Of a stretch of DNA of 44,930 bases, positions 8,629-16,832 are shown one piece after another. Position 1 is the stretch's first letter. Each line of letters opens with the position of its first letter. The position numbers and the translations under genes are program-made. Source of the DNA: Prevotella sp. (GTDB lineage: Bacteria > Bacteroidota > Bacteroidia > Bacteroidales > Bacteroidaceae); the NCBI GenBank assembly GCA_017627765.1, contig JAGAGD010000071.1, positions 1 through 44,930 on the forward strand. The letters are read 5' to 3'. A model generated the notes under the pieces. It made no database searches. It was not told where the DNA came from and worked only from the letters and a program-made list of their open reading frames with translations.

Positions 8629-8716
8629 CGGAAGGTGAGGGATTCAAACCCCCGATACCCAAAAAGGGTATACCGGATTTCGAGTCCAGCGCAATCGTTC
8701 ACTCTGCCAACCTTCC
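8629..8716 (-). tRNA. tRNA-Ser (anticodon CGA)
   Basis: 88-nt class II tRNA read on the minus strand. The 7-bp acceptor stem is GGAAGGT/ACCTTCC with discriminator G. The D-arm includes GGCAGAGTGAACGATTGC. The anticodon stem is CTGGA/TCCGG around loop CTCGAAA, giving anticodon CGA for UCG codons. The long variable arm has a clear ATACCC/GGGTAT stem with a T5 loop, which is diagnostic for Ser/Leu-type tRNAs. The T-arm contains GGTTTGAATCC. CCA is not encoded. Confidence 0.95.
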
Positions 8717-8728
8717 AGAAATTGAATG

Positions 8729-8736
8729 CAAAAGTA
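8729..8736 (-). promoter_or_regulatory. -7 element for tRNA-Ser
   Basis: On the minus strand this reads TACTTTTG (TAnnTTTG), 12 bp before the tRNA 5' end, as expected for a short 5' leader. Confidence 0.6.
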
Positions 8737-8802
8737 GTAAAATTTTCTTTCAGAGGTATTGTAAAATAGAAAAATATATATGGTTTAACTGTTGTTAACC
8801 TT

Positions 8803-10050
8803 TTATCTTGTTTCTAAATGTCCATAACCTACAAGCCTATCAGTTCTTCCTCCTTGTTCACGATAGTATATTAAAGCATCATACAGATTTTCAGTCTGAA
8901 AGAAATTTCCTTCTGAAGGAACCCTCTGAATATTTCCATTTCTGTCAATAAGCAAATATTGATATGAATAGTATCCCAGCTTCAAACTGATTGTTGTATG
9001 ATAAATGTTATTTTGTTCATCATATAGCATCTTATATCGTGGCAAGAACTGGTCATTAGTCCACTTTGCATTGATATAAATATCGCCATCATACTTCTGT
9101 GGTGTGTGCAATGTAAAATTGACTAAAACATAATCTGAAATTCTGTCATTTTCGATATTATCGCTATTTCTTATATAAAAGGAACCATTGGCATCGAAAT
9201 CATAAACATAATTAAATGAAGGGACATCAGGAAAAAGATATACTTGATAATCATGTCCATCCCAATCTATTCTGTCAACTCCAAGCGTAGGATGAGTTGG
9301 ATCCAGGACTTCAAACTTATGATATTCATTACCACCATCAAAAATAAAATTCCTACAATGTTCCCACCTCAATCCATTAGTCATAACATATTGTGGTTTG
9401 GCATTTATCCTTGCATTGCTCCACAAACCGTTTTGTAGGAGTACAGTTTTAATCTGGTCCTGATAATTTATTACTCTCATGTTACCATAATTAATCTGCA
9501 TTGCAATTTGCTGATGTGACTGATTTATATCAACATCCGTATTTGAAGACATTGATAATTGAACTCCCATTATAGGTTCTACAACCATAAAATATGCAAC
9601 TATAACAGGTTTTTCTTCGTCATTATCATCATAAATTGTCAAACGATAATTACCACTCATTTTAATATTGCAATTTCTATTCGGAATTGACATTCTATAA
9701 TGAGTATACAACACTGTTGTATTAACGGACTCTTCAATATCTTCAATTAGATTTCCTGATGCGAACCCACTAACGAAATCACTTTCAAATAGTTGAGACG
9801 AAACACTCCAATCGGCCTCACAATGTTCTAACTTATAAGCAAAACGCCTATATTGGTGTGTCAAGTCATCAAAATTGATATTAATACGCTGATTAGTCCC
9901 AAGCTCAATAATAGGAATAGACAACCAATTATCATCAGCTACTACTTGTAACGAAGATATCTGACTGTCTAAGATCTCATTTCGCTGCGCTTTAGCAACA
10001 GAAAAAAAAGCAACAAAAAAGATTAATAATATATTTCTCATCAATAACAT
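8803..10050 (-). CDS. Type IX secretion system plug-domain protein (DUF5103)
   Basis: 415 aa with a signal peptide (RNILLIFFVAFFSVAKAQ). A nearby in-frame Met4 (start 10041) is an equally good start. The body matches DUF5103, now described as the T9SS plug protein: QISSLQVV near the N-terminus, IIELGTNQRININFDDL, YRRFAYKLEHCEADW, the ISDYVLVNFTLHTP strand, and GYYSYQYLLIDRNG near the end. In Flavobacterium, the plug protein closes the outer-membrane SprA translocon pore on the periplasmic side when no substrate is engaged. Its presence agrees with T9SS-tailed substrates elsewhere in the window. It stands alone between tRNA-Ser and a divergent gene. Confidence 0.85.
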   Translation of the reverse strand: MLLMRNILLIFFVAFFSVAKAQRNEILDSQISSLQVVADDNWLSIPIIELGTNQRININFDDLTHQYRRFAYKLEHCEADWSVSSQLFESDFVSGFASGNLIEDIEESVNTTVLYTHYRMSIPNRNCNIKMSGNYRLTIYDDNDEEKPVIVAYFMVVEPIMGVQLSMSSNTDVDINQSHQQIAMQINYGNMRVINYQDQIKTVLLQNGLWSNARINAKPQYVMTNGLRWEHCRNFIFDGGNEYHKFEVLDPTHPTLGVDRIDWDGHDYQVYLFPDVPSFNYVYDFDANGSFYIRNSDNIENDRISDYVLVNFTLHTPQKYDGDIYINAKWTNDQFLPRYKMLYDEQNNIYHTTISLKLGYYSYQYLLIDRNGNIQRVPSEGNFFQTENLYDALIYYREQGGRTDRLVGYGHLETR

Positions 10051-10108
10051 AACGAAGAAACATGGCTGATTATTGCTTAAAGGTTATGGTAAATCGAATT
10101 TTTTATTG

Positions 10109-10116
10109 TAATTTTG
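10109..10116 (+). promoter_or_regulatory. -7 element TAATTTTG upstream of the smpB gene cluster
   Basis: A perfect TAnnTTTG lies 21 bp before the ATG at 10138, giving a 5' UTR of about 15-18 nt. It could drive the whole run from the DUF4375 gene to pncC. Confidence 0.6.
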
Positions 10117-10137
10117 CAGCGATAATGCACTATAAAG

Positions 10138-10641
10138 ATGAAAGAAGTCAAAATTAGCGATAAAACTTTGCAAAAAGCTGCTGCTGAAGGTATGGATGCT
10201 TTTGTTAACACATTCATAAATGCTATAAATGAAGCTATTGGTGGTGAACTAGGAGCAAACAACATGAAAGACCTAAATTCAGAGCAGATAACTCTATTAG
10301 CTTACCATATACTCCAAGAAGAAGTTATGGATGGAGGATTCATCCAGCTAATACATAATGGATATGGGGGATTCATTTTCCATAACCCATTTGCAAAAAT
10401 GATGAGATTATGGGGACTTGACGATTTGGCTAAAATAATAAATAAAGCTCACAAACTATACGACAAGTATCATGAAAGAATAGAAAAAGAATGTAGTGAT
10501 GAGGAATTTATGGCTATGTTTGAACAAATGCCAGAATTTGACGATATAGATGATAATTTTGTTGAGAATGAAGAAAAATGGACAGAACAAATTGCATGCT
10601 ATATTGACGAACACATTCAAAATTTTGTTACTATTATATAA
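10138..10641 (+). CDS. DUF4375 / DMP19 family protein
   Basis: 167 aa, cytoplasmic, acidic at the C-terminus (EEFMAMFEQMPEFDDIDDNF). The centre contains the family pattern SEQITLLAYHILQEEVMDGG followed by FIQLIHNGYG and IFHNPFAKMMRLWGLDDLAKI, which matches DMP19-like (DUF4375) proteins. No enzymatic activity is known to me for this family. It is the first gene of a compact plus-strand run, with only 3 bp before smpB, so it is almost certainly co-transcribed with it. Confidence 0.8.
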   Translation: MKEVKISDKTLQKAAAEGMDAFVNTFINAINEAIGGELGANNMKDLNSEQITLLAYHILQEEVMDGGFIQLIHNGYGGFIFHNPFAKMMRLWGLDDLAKIINKAHKLYDKYHERIEKECSDEEFMAMFEQMPEFDDIDDNFVENEEKWTEQIACYIDEHIQNFVTII

Positions 10642-10644
10642 ACA

Positions 10645-11124
10645 ATGAACAAAGAAGAACAGGAACTTAGAAAAAAAAGTCCAATACAGATAAAAAACAA
10701 AAAAGCTGCTTTTGAATACTTTTTTGTTGATACATATACAGCAGGCATAGTTCTGACTGGTACTGAAATAAAATCCATAAGGCAAGGAAAGGCATCACTT
10801 GTAGATGCCTATTGCATAATTATCAATGGAGAGATATGGGTTAAAGGTATGAATATATCCCCATACTTTTATGGTTCATATAATAACCACGAATCAAAAC
10901 GTGACCGCAAATTATTACTTACTCGAAAAGAAATCAGAAAACTCCAGGAAGCAACAAAACAAGTTGGTTTTACAATAGTGCCAACACTTGTTTTTATTGA
11001 CCAAAAAGGACATGCAAAAATGGATATTGCATTATCAAAAGGCAAGAAAAGCTTTGATAAACGGCAAACTCTGAAAGAAAAAGAAGACCGAAGGGAAATG
11101 GACAGGGCAATAAAACACTTCTAA
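10645..11124 (+). CDS. smpB: SsrA-binding protein SmpB
   Basis: 159 aa, the usual length. SmpB binds tmRNA and delivers it to stalled ribosomes for trans-translation. Family motifs are present: [40 protein letters not shown], the [12 protein letters not shown] segment and the basic C-terminal tail [20 protein letters not shown] that enters the ribosomal decoding centre. It starts 3 bp after the preceding stop and ends 6 bp before the HAD gene. The tmRNA gene itself was not found in this window. Confidence 0.97.
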   Translation: MNKEEQELRKKSPIQIKNKKAAFEYFFVDTYTAGIVLTGTEIKSIRQGKASLVDAYCIIINGEIWVKGMNISPYFYGSYNNHESKRDRKLLLTRKEIRKLQEATKQVGFTIVPTLVFIDQKGHAKMDIALSKGKKSFDKRQTLKEKEDRREMDRAIKHF

Positions 11125-11130
11125 CCAGTT

Positions 11131-11754
11131 ATGAGTAGTATAAGAAACATAATATTCGACTTGGGCGGAGTTATAATAACGCTAGACCAATCGCAAGCTA
11201 TAAAACGGTTTCATAATATTGGTATTGAGGATATTGAGAACTGGCTAAACCCATATACACAAAAAGGAATATTCGGGGAACTTGAAGTCGGAAAAATATC
11301 TGCAGAAGAATTTCGGAAAGAATTAAGTAAAATAGCAAAAAGAGAACTGACATTTAATGAATGTAAGCATTGCTGGTTAGGATATGTAAAAGATTTACCA
11401 AAACGAAATATAAAAACATTAATAAAGCTGAGAAAGGAAGGATTTCACATAATCCTATTATCAAATACAAATCCATATATGATGGATTGGGCTTTAAGCA
11501 ATGAATTTGACGGTGAAGGCAAATCTATAGATAAATATTTTGACTCAATATATCTTAGCTACAAATGCAAAATGATGAAGCCTGATGAACGGATATTTAA
11601 AAAGATACTTGACGAAGAGCAAATAATTGCTAATGAAACTCTCTATATAGATGATGGTTCTTTGAATATTGAAGCTGCATCAAAACTTGGCTTTCAAACA
11701 TATTCTCCAGCAAATGGAGAAGACTGGACGGTTGAAATAGAAAAATACTTATAA
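11131..11754 (+). CDS. HAD-superfamily hydrolase (HAD-IA, YihX-like)
   Basis: 207 aa. Motif I is IIFDLGGVI with the nucleophile Asp10. The second position is Gly in place of Asp, as in the YihX-type subgroup (FDLGxV). Motif II is LLSNTN, a Lys lies in CKMMKPD, and motif III/IV is YIDDGSLNIEAASKLG. YihX-type enzymes dephosphorylate sugar phosphates such as glucose-1-phosphate; the substrate here is not known. It lies in tight spacing between smpB (6 bp) and map (36 bp). Confidence 0.85.
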   Translation: MSSIRNIIFDLGGVIITLDQSQAIKRFHNIGIEDIENWLNPYTQKGIFGELEVGKISAEEFRKELSKIAKRELTFNECKHCWLGYVKDLPKRNIKTLIKLRKEGFHIILLSNTNPYMMDWALSNEFDGEGKSIDKYFDSIYLSYKCKMMKPDERIFKKILDEEQIIANETLYIDDGSLNIEAASKLGFQTYSPANGEDWTVEIEKYL

Positions 11755-11790
11755 CAAGTAAAATATGATATTAATAAAATATAAATATTA

Positions 11791-12654
11791 ATGACTTTCA
11801 ATAAGAAAAAAAGATGGCGTATTATTCATGGTCAGCCCCTGACAGAAATGGACAGACGCATATTATATTGGGAAAATAAAGGTAAAGAAGTTCCCACGCG
11901 AGAGCTAATCAGAACTCCTGAAGAAATTGAAGGCATAAAACGTAGTGGCATCATTAATACAGGCGTTCTTGACGAGGTTGCTAAAAACATTCACGCAGGA
12001 ATGTCAACATTGGAAATAGACAAAATATGCTATGATTATTGTACAAAACACGGCGCAATCCCAGCATGTCTCAACTACGAAGGGTTTCCTAAATCAGTAT
12101 GTACCAGCATAAATGAAGTTGTCTGTCATGGTATTCCAAAGGAAGACGATATACTTGAGGAAGGAGACATAATAAATGTTGATTTTACCACAATATTAGA
12201 CGGATACTTTGCCGATGCATCACGAATGTTCATTATTGGCAAAACGAGTCCTGAGAAAGAAAAACTTGTCAAAGTTGCTAAAGAGTGTTTAGAAATAGGT
12301 GCAGAAGCAGCAAAGCCTTATGGTTTTGTGGGTGATATTGGCCATGCTATAGAAAAACATGCAAAAAAGCATCATTATGGTGTTGTCAGGGATTTATGCG
12401 GGCATGGTGTAGGATTAAAATTCCACGAAGAACCTGACGTAACTCATTTTGGCAAAAAAGGAACTGGAATGCTTCTTGTTCCAGGAATGGTTTTCACAAT
12501 TGAGCCAATGATTAATATGGGAACACATGAAGTATTCATTGATGCAGATGACCCATTTGGCTGGGAGGTAATCACTGGAGATGAATTGCCAAGCGCACAA
12601 TGGGAACATACATTCTTAATGACTGAACATGGTGTTGAAATTCTTACATATTAA
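11791..12654 (+). CDS. map: Methionine aminopeptidase type I
   Basis: 287 aa, about 25-30 residues longer than E. coli Map because of an N-terminal extension (residues 1-42, WRIIHGQPLTEMDRRILYW) of the kind seen in other Bacteroidetes. It removes the initiator Met from nascent proteins. The five metal ligands are all seen: D131 (NVDFTT), D142 (FADASRMF), H205 (GHGVG), E238 (TIEPM) and E272 (QWEHT). The substrate-contact His lies in VCHGIP (H113). It sits 9 bp before tsaD, within a run of translation-related genes. Confidence 0.95.
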   Translation: MTFNKKKRWRIIHGQPLTEMDRRILYWENKGKEVPTRELIRTPEEIEGIKRSGIINTGVLDEVAKNIHAGMSTLEIDKICYDYCTKHGAIPACLNYEGFPKSVCTSINEVVCHGIPKEDDILEEGDIINVDFTTILDGYFADASRMFIIGKTSPEKEKLVKVAKECLEIGAEAAKPYGFVGDIGHAIEKHAKKHHYGVVRDLCGHGVGLKFHEEPDVTHFGKKGTGMLLVPGMVFTIEPMINMGTHEVFIDADDPFGWEVITGDELPSAQWEHTFLMTEHGVEILTY

Positions 12655-12663
12655 GATAAATTC

Positions 12664-13698
12664 ATGCAAAAAAAAGAAGACATATACATATTAGGTATAG
12701 AAAGTAGCTGTGACGACACTTCAGCCGCAGTACTTCATAATAACATACTATTAAGTAATGTAACAGCATCCCAAGCTGTTCACGAAAGTTATGGCGGAGT
12801 TGTACCAGAATTAGCATCAAGGGCACATCAACAAAATATTGTACCAGTTGTAGATCAAGCCTTGAAACAGGCTGGTATATCAAAAGAACAACTAACAGCA
12901 ATAGCTTTCACTCGAGGTCCAGGACTTATGGGTTCATTGCTTGTTGGGGTTAGTTTTGCAAAAGGCTTGGCTCGCTCATTAGGAATACCAATGATTGATG
13001 TCAACCATTTGCAAGGTCATTTAATGGCACACTTCATTCGTGAAAAGGATTCGGAGAAAGAACCTCCAAAACTTCCATTCCTATGCCTATTAGTTAGTGG
13101 CGGAAATACTCAGATCGTAAAAGTGAATGCATACAACGACATGGAAGTATTAGGACAAACAATTGACGATGCAGCAGGTGAGGCAATAGACAAATGTTCA
13201 AAAATAATGGGACTTGGTTATCCTGGTGGTCCTATAATAGACAGATTAGCACGTAAAGGAAATCCTAATGCCTACAAATTTTCAGAGCCACACATTGCTG
13301 GACTCGACTATAGTTTCAGCGGATTAAAAACATCTTTTCTTTATAGTTTACGCGACTGGATTAAAGAAGAACCAGAGTTCATTGAGAATCATAAAGAAGA
13401 TATTGCTGCAAGTATTGAGCATACGATTGTTAGAATTCTGATGAAAAAGCTAAAACTTGCTGTAAAGCAAACAGGTATTAAACGTGTTGCATTGTCTGGT
13501 GGAGTATCTGCAAATACAGGGCTACGCAATGCATTTCAGGAATACTCACAAAAATATGGATGGCAAATTTACATTCCTAAGTTCAGTTTTACAACAGACA
13601 ATGCTGCAATGATTGGTATAACTGGATATTATAAGTATATAGACAAAATATTCTGCACAATAGATAAACCAGCATTTTCAAAAATAACATTTCAATAA
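12664..13698 (+). CDS. tsaD: tRNA N6-adenosine threonylcarbamoyltransferase TsaD
   Basis: 344 aa. TsaD transfers the threonylcarbamoyl group to A37 of ANN-decoding tRNAs, working with TsaB/TsaE (not in this window). The N-terminal ATPase-fold signature is IYILGIESSCDDTSAAV, the metal site is HLQGH (H115, H119), and the nucleotide-binding segments are LLVSGGNTQIVK and ALSGGVSAN, with a late TDNAAMI (metal Asp). All parts of the Kae1/TsaD fold are present. It is 9 bp after map and 12 bp before pncC. Confidence 0.97.
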   Translation: MQKKEDIYILGIESSCDDTSAAVLHNNILLSNVTASQAVHESYGGVVPELASRAHQQNIVPVVDQALKQAGISKEQLTAIAFTRGPGLMGSLLVGVSFAKGLARSLGIPMIDVNHLQGHLMAHFIREKDSEKEPPKLPFLCLLVSGGNTQIVKVNAYNDMEVLGQTIDDAAGEAIDKCSKIMGLGYPGGPIIDRLARKGNPNAYKFSEPHIAGLDYSFSGLKTSFLYSLRDWIKEEPEFIENHKEDIAASIEHTIVRILMKKLKLAVKQTGIKRVALSGGVSANTGLRNAFQEYSQKYGWQIYIPKFSFTTDNAAMIGITGYYKYIDKIFCTIDKPAFSKITFQ

Positions 13699-13710
13699 TA
13701 TATAAATAAA

Positions 13711-14217
13711 ATGGAATTAGAAAACAAAGTATTAAGCCGCGAACTGCAACAGCACCTCTATGAATCAGAATTAACATTGGGAACTGCCGAAAGTTGTACC
13801 GGCGGTCGTATAGCTGAAGCTATTATCGCGACTCCAGGCGCATCAGAATATTTCAAAGGTGGCATAATATGCTATACAGATGAAATAAAAACTAGATTAT
13901 TAAATATTGACAGTAAACTTATTGAGGAAAAAAACGCTGTTAGCGAAGAAGTTGCAATCGAAATGGTTAAAGGCGCAATTGAAACATTAAACGTTGATTT
14001 TGCGATATCAGCAACAGGCTTTGCAGGACCTGGTGGCGGAACAAAAGAAATTCCTATTGGAACAATATGGCTTGCATGCGGCAATAAGGATGAAATTATT
14101 ACTCATAAGCTTGAAGAAGATGAAGGAAGAGATGTAAATCTATCAGTTGCAACAAGTAAAGCTATGCAAATGATTGTAAAATTTATAATTGACCACGAAA
14201 TAACAAAAAATTCTTAA
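13711..14217 (+). CDS. pncC: Nicotinamide-nucleotide amidohydrolase (CinA C-terminal family)
   Basis: 168 aa, the stand-alone CinA C-terminal domain. It deamidates NMN to nicotinate mononucleotide in pyridine-nucleotide salvage. Motifs are LGTAESCTGGRIAEAI (catalytic Ser in SCTGG), GASEYFKGGIICYTDEIK and SATGFAGPGGGT, then PIGTIWLA. There is no N-terminal MoCF-like (COG1058) half, so it is the short form. It is the last gene of the smpB-map-tsaD run. Confidence 0.9.
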   Translation: MELENKVLSRELQQHLYESELTLGTAESCTGGRIAEAIIATPGASEYFKGGIICYTDEIKTRLLNIDSKLIEEKNAVSEEVAIEMVKGAIETLNVDFAISATGFAGPGGGTKEIPIGTIWLACGNKDEIITHKLEEDEGRDVNLSVATSKAMQMIVKFIIDHEITKNS

Positions 14218-14243
14218 ATAACAACTTTATTTATGTAAATATT

Positions 14244-14273
14244 TTGCTAATAAGAAAAAAGTTTATAATTTTG
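14244..14273 (+). promoter_or_regulatory. Promoter for rpmB-rpmG-DUF4295
   Basis: TTG at 14244-14246 and TAATTTTG at 14266-14273 with 19-bp spacing, a textbook Bacteroidetes promoter. The 5' UTR is about 45 nt. Confidence 0.75.
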
Positions 14274-14323
14274 CACCCTGTTTGGAATAGGTATATAAAA
14301 AGAAAACAAAAAATTAGATAGCA

Positions 14324-14587
14324 ATGTCGAAAATATGTCAAATTACGGGAAAGAAAGCTCAAATCGGCAATAATGTTTCCCACTCAAAGCACCGCACAAA
14401 GAGAACTTTCGATGTAAACTTGTTTAACAAGAAGTTCTACTATGTTGAGGAAGGTTGCTGGATAAGCTTAAAAATTAGTGCAGCAGGCTTGCGCTTAATT
14501 AACAAAATTGGTCTTGATGCTGCTCTTAACCAAGCAGTTGCCAAAGGATATGTTGACTGGAAAGACATTAAAGTTATAGGAGAGTAA
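14324..14587 (+). CDS. rpmB: 50S ribosomal protein L28
   Basis: 87 aa. It opens with the L28 signature [20 protein letters not shown] and has [19 protein letters not shown]. The C-terminal [13 protein letters not shown] is also typical. It lacks the zinc-binding Cys pairs found in some L28 forms; only two of its cysteines (C5 and the one in EGCW) are seen. It is followed by rpmG after 5 bp. Confidence 0.97.
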   Translation: MSKICQITGKKAQIGNNVSHSKHRTKRTFDVNLFNKKFYYVEEGCWISLKISAAGLRLINKIGLDAALNQAVAKGYVDWKDIKVIGE

Positions 14588-14592
14588 ACACC

Positions 14593-14784
14593 ATGGCATC
14601 TAAGAAAGCAAAAGGTAATAGAGTTCAAGTTATTCTTGAATGCACAGAAATGAAGAATAGCGGTATGCCAGGCACAAGTCGTTACGTTACGACTAAAAAC
14701 CGCAAAAACACTCCAGAACGTATGGAGCTTAAGAAGTATAACCCTATCTTGAAGAAGATGACTCTTCACAAAGAGATAAAATAA
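14593..14784 (+). CDS. rpmG: 50S ribosomal protein L33
   Basis: 63 aa. It starts [20 protein letters not shown], contains [21 protein letters not shown], and ends with the L33 [15 protein letters not shown]. It is the Cys-poor form without the CxxC zinc ribbon, having only one Cys. It lies 5 bp after rpmB and 15 bp before the small DUF4295 gene. Confidence 0.97.
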   Translation: MASKKAKGNRVQVILECTEMKNSGMPGTSRYVTTKNRKNTPERMELKKYNPILKKMTLHKEIK

Positions 14785-14799
14785 TAGAAATAGAGAACT

Positions 14800-14958
14800 A
14801 TGGCAAAGAAAACCGTTGCTACCCTCCATGAAGGTTCAAAGGATGGTCGCGCATATACAAAAGTTATCAAAATGGTTAAGAGCCCAAAGACTGGTGCTTA
14901 TGTTTTTGATGAGCAGATGGTTCCAAATGAAGCTGTAAAAGATTTCTTTAAGAACTAA
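14800..14958 (+). CDS. DUF4295 protein (small Bacteroidetes ribosomal protein, bL38-like)
   Basis: A 52-aa basic protein from the ATG at 14800, starting MAKKTVATLHEGSKDGRAYT and ending NEAVKDFFKN. It matches the Bacteroidetes-restricted DUF4295 family that follows L28 and L33. I recall that the Flavobacterium johnsoniae ribosome structure assigned this family to a new large-subunit protein named bL38; that link is from memory. The position 15 bp after rpmG and just before a strong terminator supports a ribosomal role. Confidence 0.88.
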   Translation: MAKKTVATLHEGSKDGRAYTKVIKMVKSPKTGAYVFDEQMVPNEAVKDFFKN

Positions 14959-14972
14959 TTTTAAAATTATTA

Positions 14973-15025
14973 TAGTAAAAAAGAAAAGGTTACCTCGTAA
15001 TGAAGTAACCTTTTCTTTTTTACTA
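14973..15025. terminator. Long perfect inverted-repeat terminator
   Basis: A 21-bp perfect stem (14973-14993 with 15005-15025) and an 11-nt loop, with T-rich 3' arms on either strand. It ends the rpmB-rpmG-DUF4295 unit and, on the other strand, backs up termination of the minus-strand gene ending at 15088. Confidence 0.92.
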
Positions 15026-15041
15026 TTGGGTCTATAATGTT

Positions 15042-15087
15042 ATATTGGATAATGGGGGTAAATAAAATTACCTCCATTATCCAATAT
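15042..15087 (-). terminator. Second hairpin, abutting the stop codon of the minus-strand gene
   Basis: A 20-bp stem with one wobble (15042-15061 with 15068-15087) and a 6-nt loop. It begins at the base next to the stop codon of the acidic-tailed gene (15088-15090). It is the natural terminator of that gene, or a 3'-end protection hairpin, because the T run on the minus strand is weak. Confidence 0.7.
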
Positions 15088-15873
15088 TTAATCATCATAT
15101 TCATCTTCTACATTTGTTGCTTCAAGTCCCAAATCCTCAGGATTTGTTTCAAACGTAGTACGATAGCTTTCCTCTAATAATTTTTCTTCATCAAACTCAT
15201 CTTCATCATCAAATTCATTATCATCGTCAAGCTCTATCTCATCTTCATCATCAGAACTCTTATGCTCATATTTCTCTATAATTGCTTGTTCTATACTTGG
15301 TTTTGGTTTTTGCTTGGCAAAGATAGCCTCAACCCAAGAACCTTTTTCTATTTCCAACACTTCAAAACCGTCTTCTAATTTTTTCTCATACATACCACCT
15401 TTTTTCCTCAATCTTTCTTTGGGAAGAGTAGTTGTACTAATATCAAAACCACTTTCAATAATATCTTTAATGCTCTGAGAGATACTATCCCATCCTCCTC
15501 CAAAGTTCCTGTCTAAAACTTCAATCAGTTTTGAAGCTGATATATGGCGAATATTCTCATAAGTTAAATCAGTTATTCTAGATATTGGCTTTTTCTTAAC
15601 TGCCCATTTTTTCTTGGAATCTTCAATTGTAACAGAATTTACTTTAAAACCTCTGTCTTCGTATTTCTTTATCACTTCTTTTCTATCAATTAAAACTTCT
15701 TCTATCGTAAAAGCAGTCTTGATAATATCAATATAGTGATTAATATTTTCTTTTAGTTCTGCATCTTTCTTCGCAGAAGTAATTAGTCTAAAAACATCAT
15801 TTTCTTGGATATCCCAGACATTACCTTTGTTCAAAGATTTTAGAGTTAATGTACTATTCTCGTTTTTTTTCAT
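15088..15873 (-). CDS. Uncharacterised protein with long acidic C-terminal tail
   Basis: 261 aa, no signal peptide or membrane segment, so cytoplasmic. The N-terminal half is mixed helix with basic patches (KKKWAVKKKPIS near residues 88-99). The middle has a glycine-rich turn FGGGWDSISQSI and DISTTTLPKERLRKKGGMYE, then LEDGFEVLEIEKGSWVEAIF. Residues from about 205 on are dominated by Asp/Glu (for example ELDDDNEFDDEDEFDEEKLLEE). I have a vague memory of similar hypothetical proteins in Bacteroides and Prevotella but recognise no named domain. Acidic tails of this kind occur on nucleic-acid-associated or chaperone-like proteins, which is only a suggestion. It follows the nitrilase gene by 44 bp and may share its promoter. 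Confidence 0.75.
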   Translation of the reverse strand: MKKNENSTLTLKSLNKGNVWDIQENDVFRLITSAKKDAELKENINHYIDIIKTAFTIEEVLIDRKEVIKKYEDRGFKVNSVTIEDSKKKWAVKKKPISRITDLTYENIRHISASKLIEVLDRNFGGGWDSISQSIKDIIESGFDISTTTLPKERLRKKGGMYEKKLEDGFEVLEIEKGSWVEAIFAKQKPKPSIEQAIIEKYEHKSSDDEDEIELDDDNEFDDEDEFDEEKLLEESYRTTFETNPEDLGLEATNVEDEYDD

Positions 15874-15917
15874 AATATTGTTATTGTATTTATTTATCTA
15901 AAACACTATGTGAATAT

Positions 15918-16676
15918 TTACTTGCACAATTTAAATTCATCTCTATCAGATAAAACTCTGAATTTATTTCTGAAGTTGTCAAGATCATTATGAGATATTG
16001 TGGCAGAAATTATTTCTTCATCTTCTGTATGGTTCTGAGAAATAATTTTTCCTTTTGCATCAATAACATAACTACCACCAATATAAATTGAAGAATTATC
16101 CTGCCCTACTCTATTTGAAGCAATAACGAAACATTGATTCTCAATTGCGCGAGCTTTCAAAAGTGTATCCCAAACGTGCTTACGACTTTCGGGCCAATTG
16201 GCAACAATAATAATTACATCATAATCATCTTGATTTCTGCACCAAACAGGAAAACGCAAATCATAACACGTCAATAACAAGCAACGATAACCCTTCCACT
16301 CAACAATTACGCGTGAGCCTCCATGTTCATAGTTTGCATTTTCTCCACCAAAACTAAATAAATGGCGTTTATCATAATACTTGAAAGTTCCGTCGGGGAA
16401 AACAAAATAGTTTCGATTTCTATAACCACCATTTTTGATAGAAACACTACCACAGATGGCAGCATTATGCACCCTTGCTTGTTCTATCATCCAATTTAAT
16501 GAATATTCATCTTCTTCAGCAATCCCTTCGGGAGAAGTAACAAAGCCTGTTGACCACATTTCTGGCAAAACATACAAGTCACTGTCTTGTGCTTTATTTA
16601 ACAACAACTCTGCTTGATTTCTATTATATTCACAGTCAGCCCACTTTATATTAGTTTGAAGAATACTTATTTTCAT
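15918..16676 (-). CDS. Carbon-nitrogen hydrolase, omega-amidase (YafV/NIT2) type
   Basis: 252 aa from the ATG at 16676. The nitrilase-superfamily triad is visible: E39 (LPEMWSTGF), K103 (YDKRHLFSF) and C137 (LLTCYDLRFP). The LPEMWSTGF, KRHLFSFGGE and YDLRFPVW contexts are those of omega-amidases, which hydrolyse alpha-ketoglutaramate or alpha-ketosuccinamate in a metabolite-repair and methionine-salvage role. An 18-codon in-frame extension up to 16730 is rejected because the promoter -7 element (16728-16735) overlaps that start. The upstream neighbour is the divergent rarA. Confidence 0.9.
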   Translation of the reverse strand: MKISILQTNIKWADCEYNRNQAELLLNKAQDSDLYVLPEMWSTGFVTSPEGIAEEDEYSLNWMIEQARVHNAAICGSVSIKNGGYRNRNYFVFPDGTFKYYDKRHLFSFGGENANYEHGGSRVIVEWKGYRCLLLTCYDLRFPVWCRNQDDYDVIIIVANWPESRKHVWDTLLKARAIENQCFVIASNRVGQDNSSIYIGGSYVIDAKGKIISQNHTEDEEIISATISHNDLDNFRNKFRVLSDRDEFKLCK

Positions 16677-16727
16677 TAAATCTATGATATGTAATTTGAG
16701 TTTTAATATATTAAGCTCTTGAGATTG

Positions 16728-16735
16728 CAAAAGTA
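16728..16735 (-). promoter_or_regulatory. -7 element of the nitrilase gene
   Basis: Reads TACTTTTG on the minus strand. It sets the transcript start near 16722 and therefore supports the ATG at 16676, with a ~45-nt 5' UTR. Confidence 0.6.
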
Positions 16736-16820
16736 AATACTTTATCTTTTATTTACAAGTTTTTCCAGCTATTTTTCTAAAAAACCACATATTACATTCT
16801 CTTTTTTCCAACCTTTATAC

Positions 16821-16828
16821 TAACTTTG
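16821..16828 (+). promoter_or_regulatory. -7 element TAACTTTG at the rarA start codon
   Basis: A perfect TAnnTTTG ends only 4 bp before the ATG of rarA (16833). If used, the transcript begins at or within a base or two of the start codon and would be leaderless. No convincing TTG is seen 19-20 bp upstream. Confidence 0.55.
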
Positions 16829-16832
16829 CAAT

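Noticed and set aside
15747-16730. Nitrilase start at 16730
   Set aside because: The minus-strand -7 element at 16728-16735 overlaps that codon, and the family N-terminus is at 16676.
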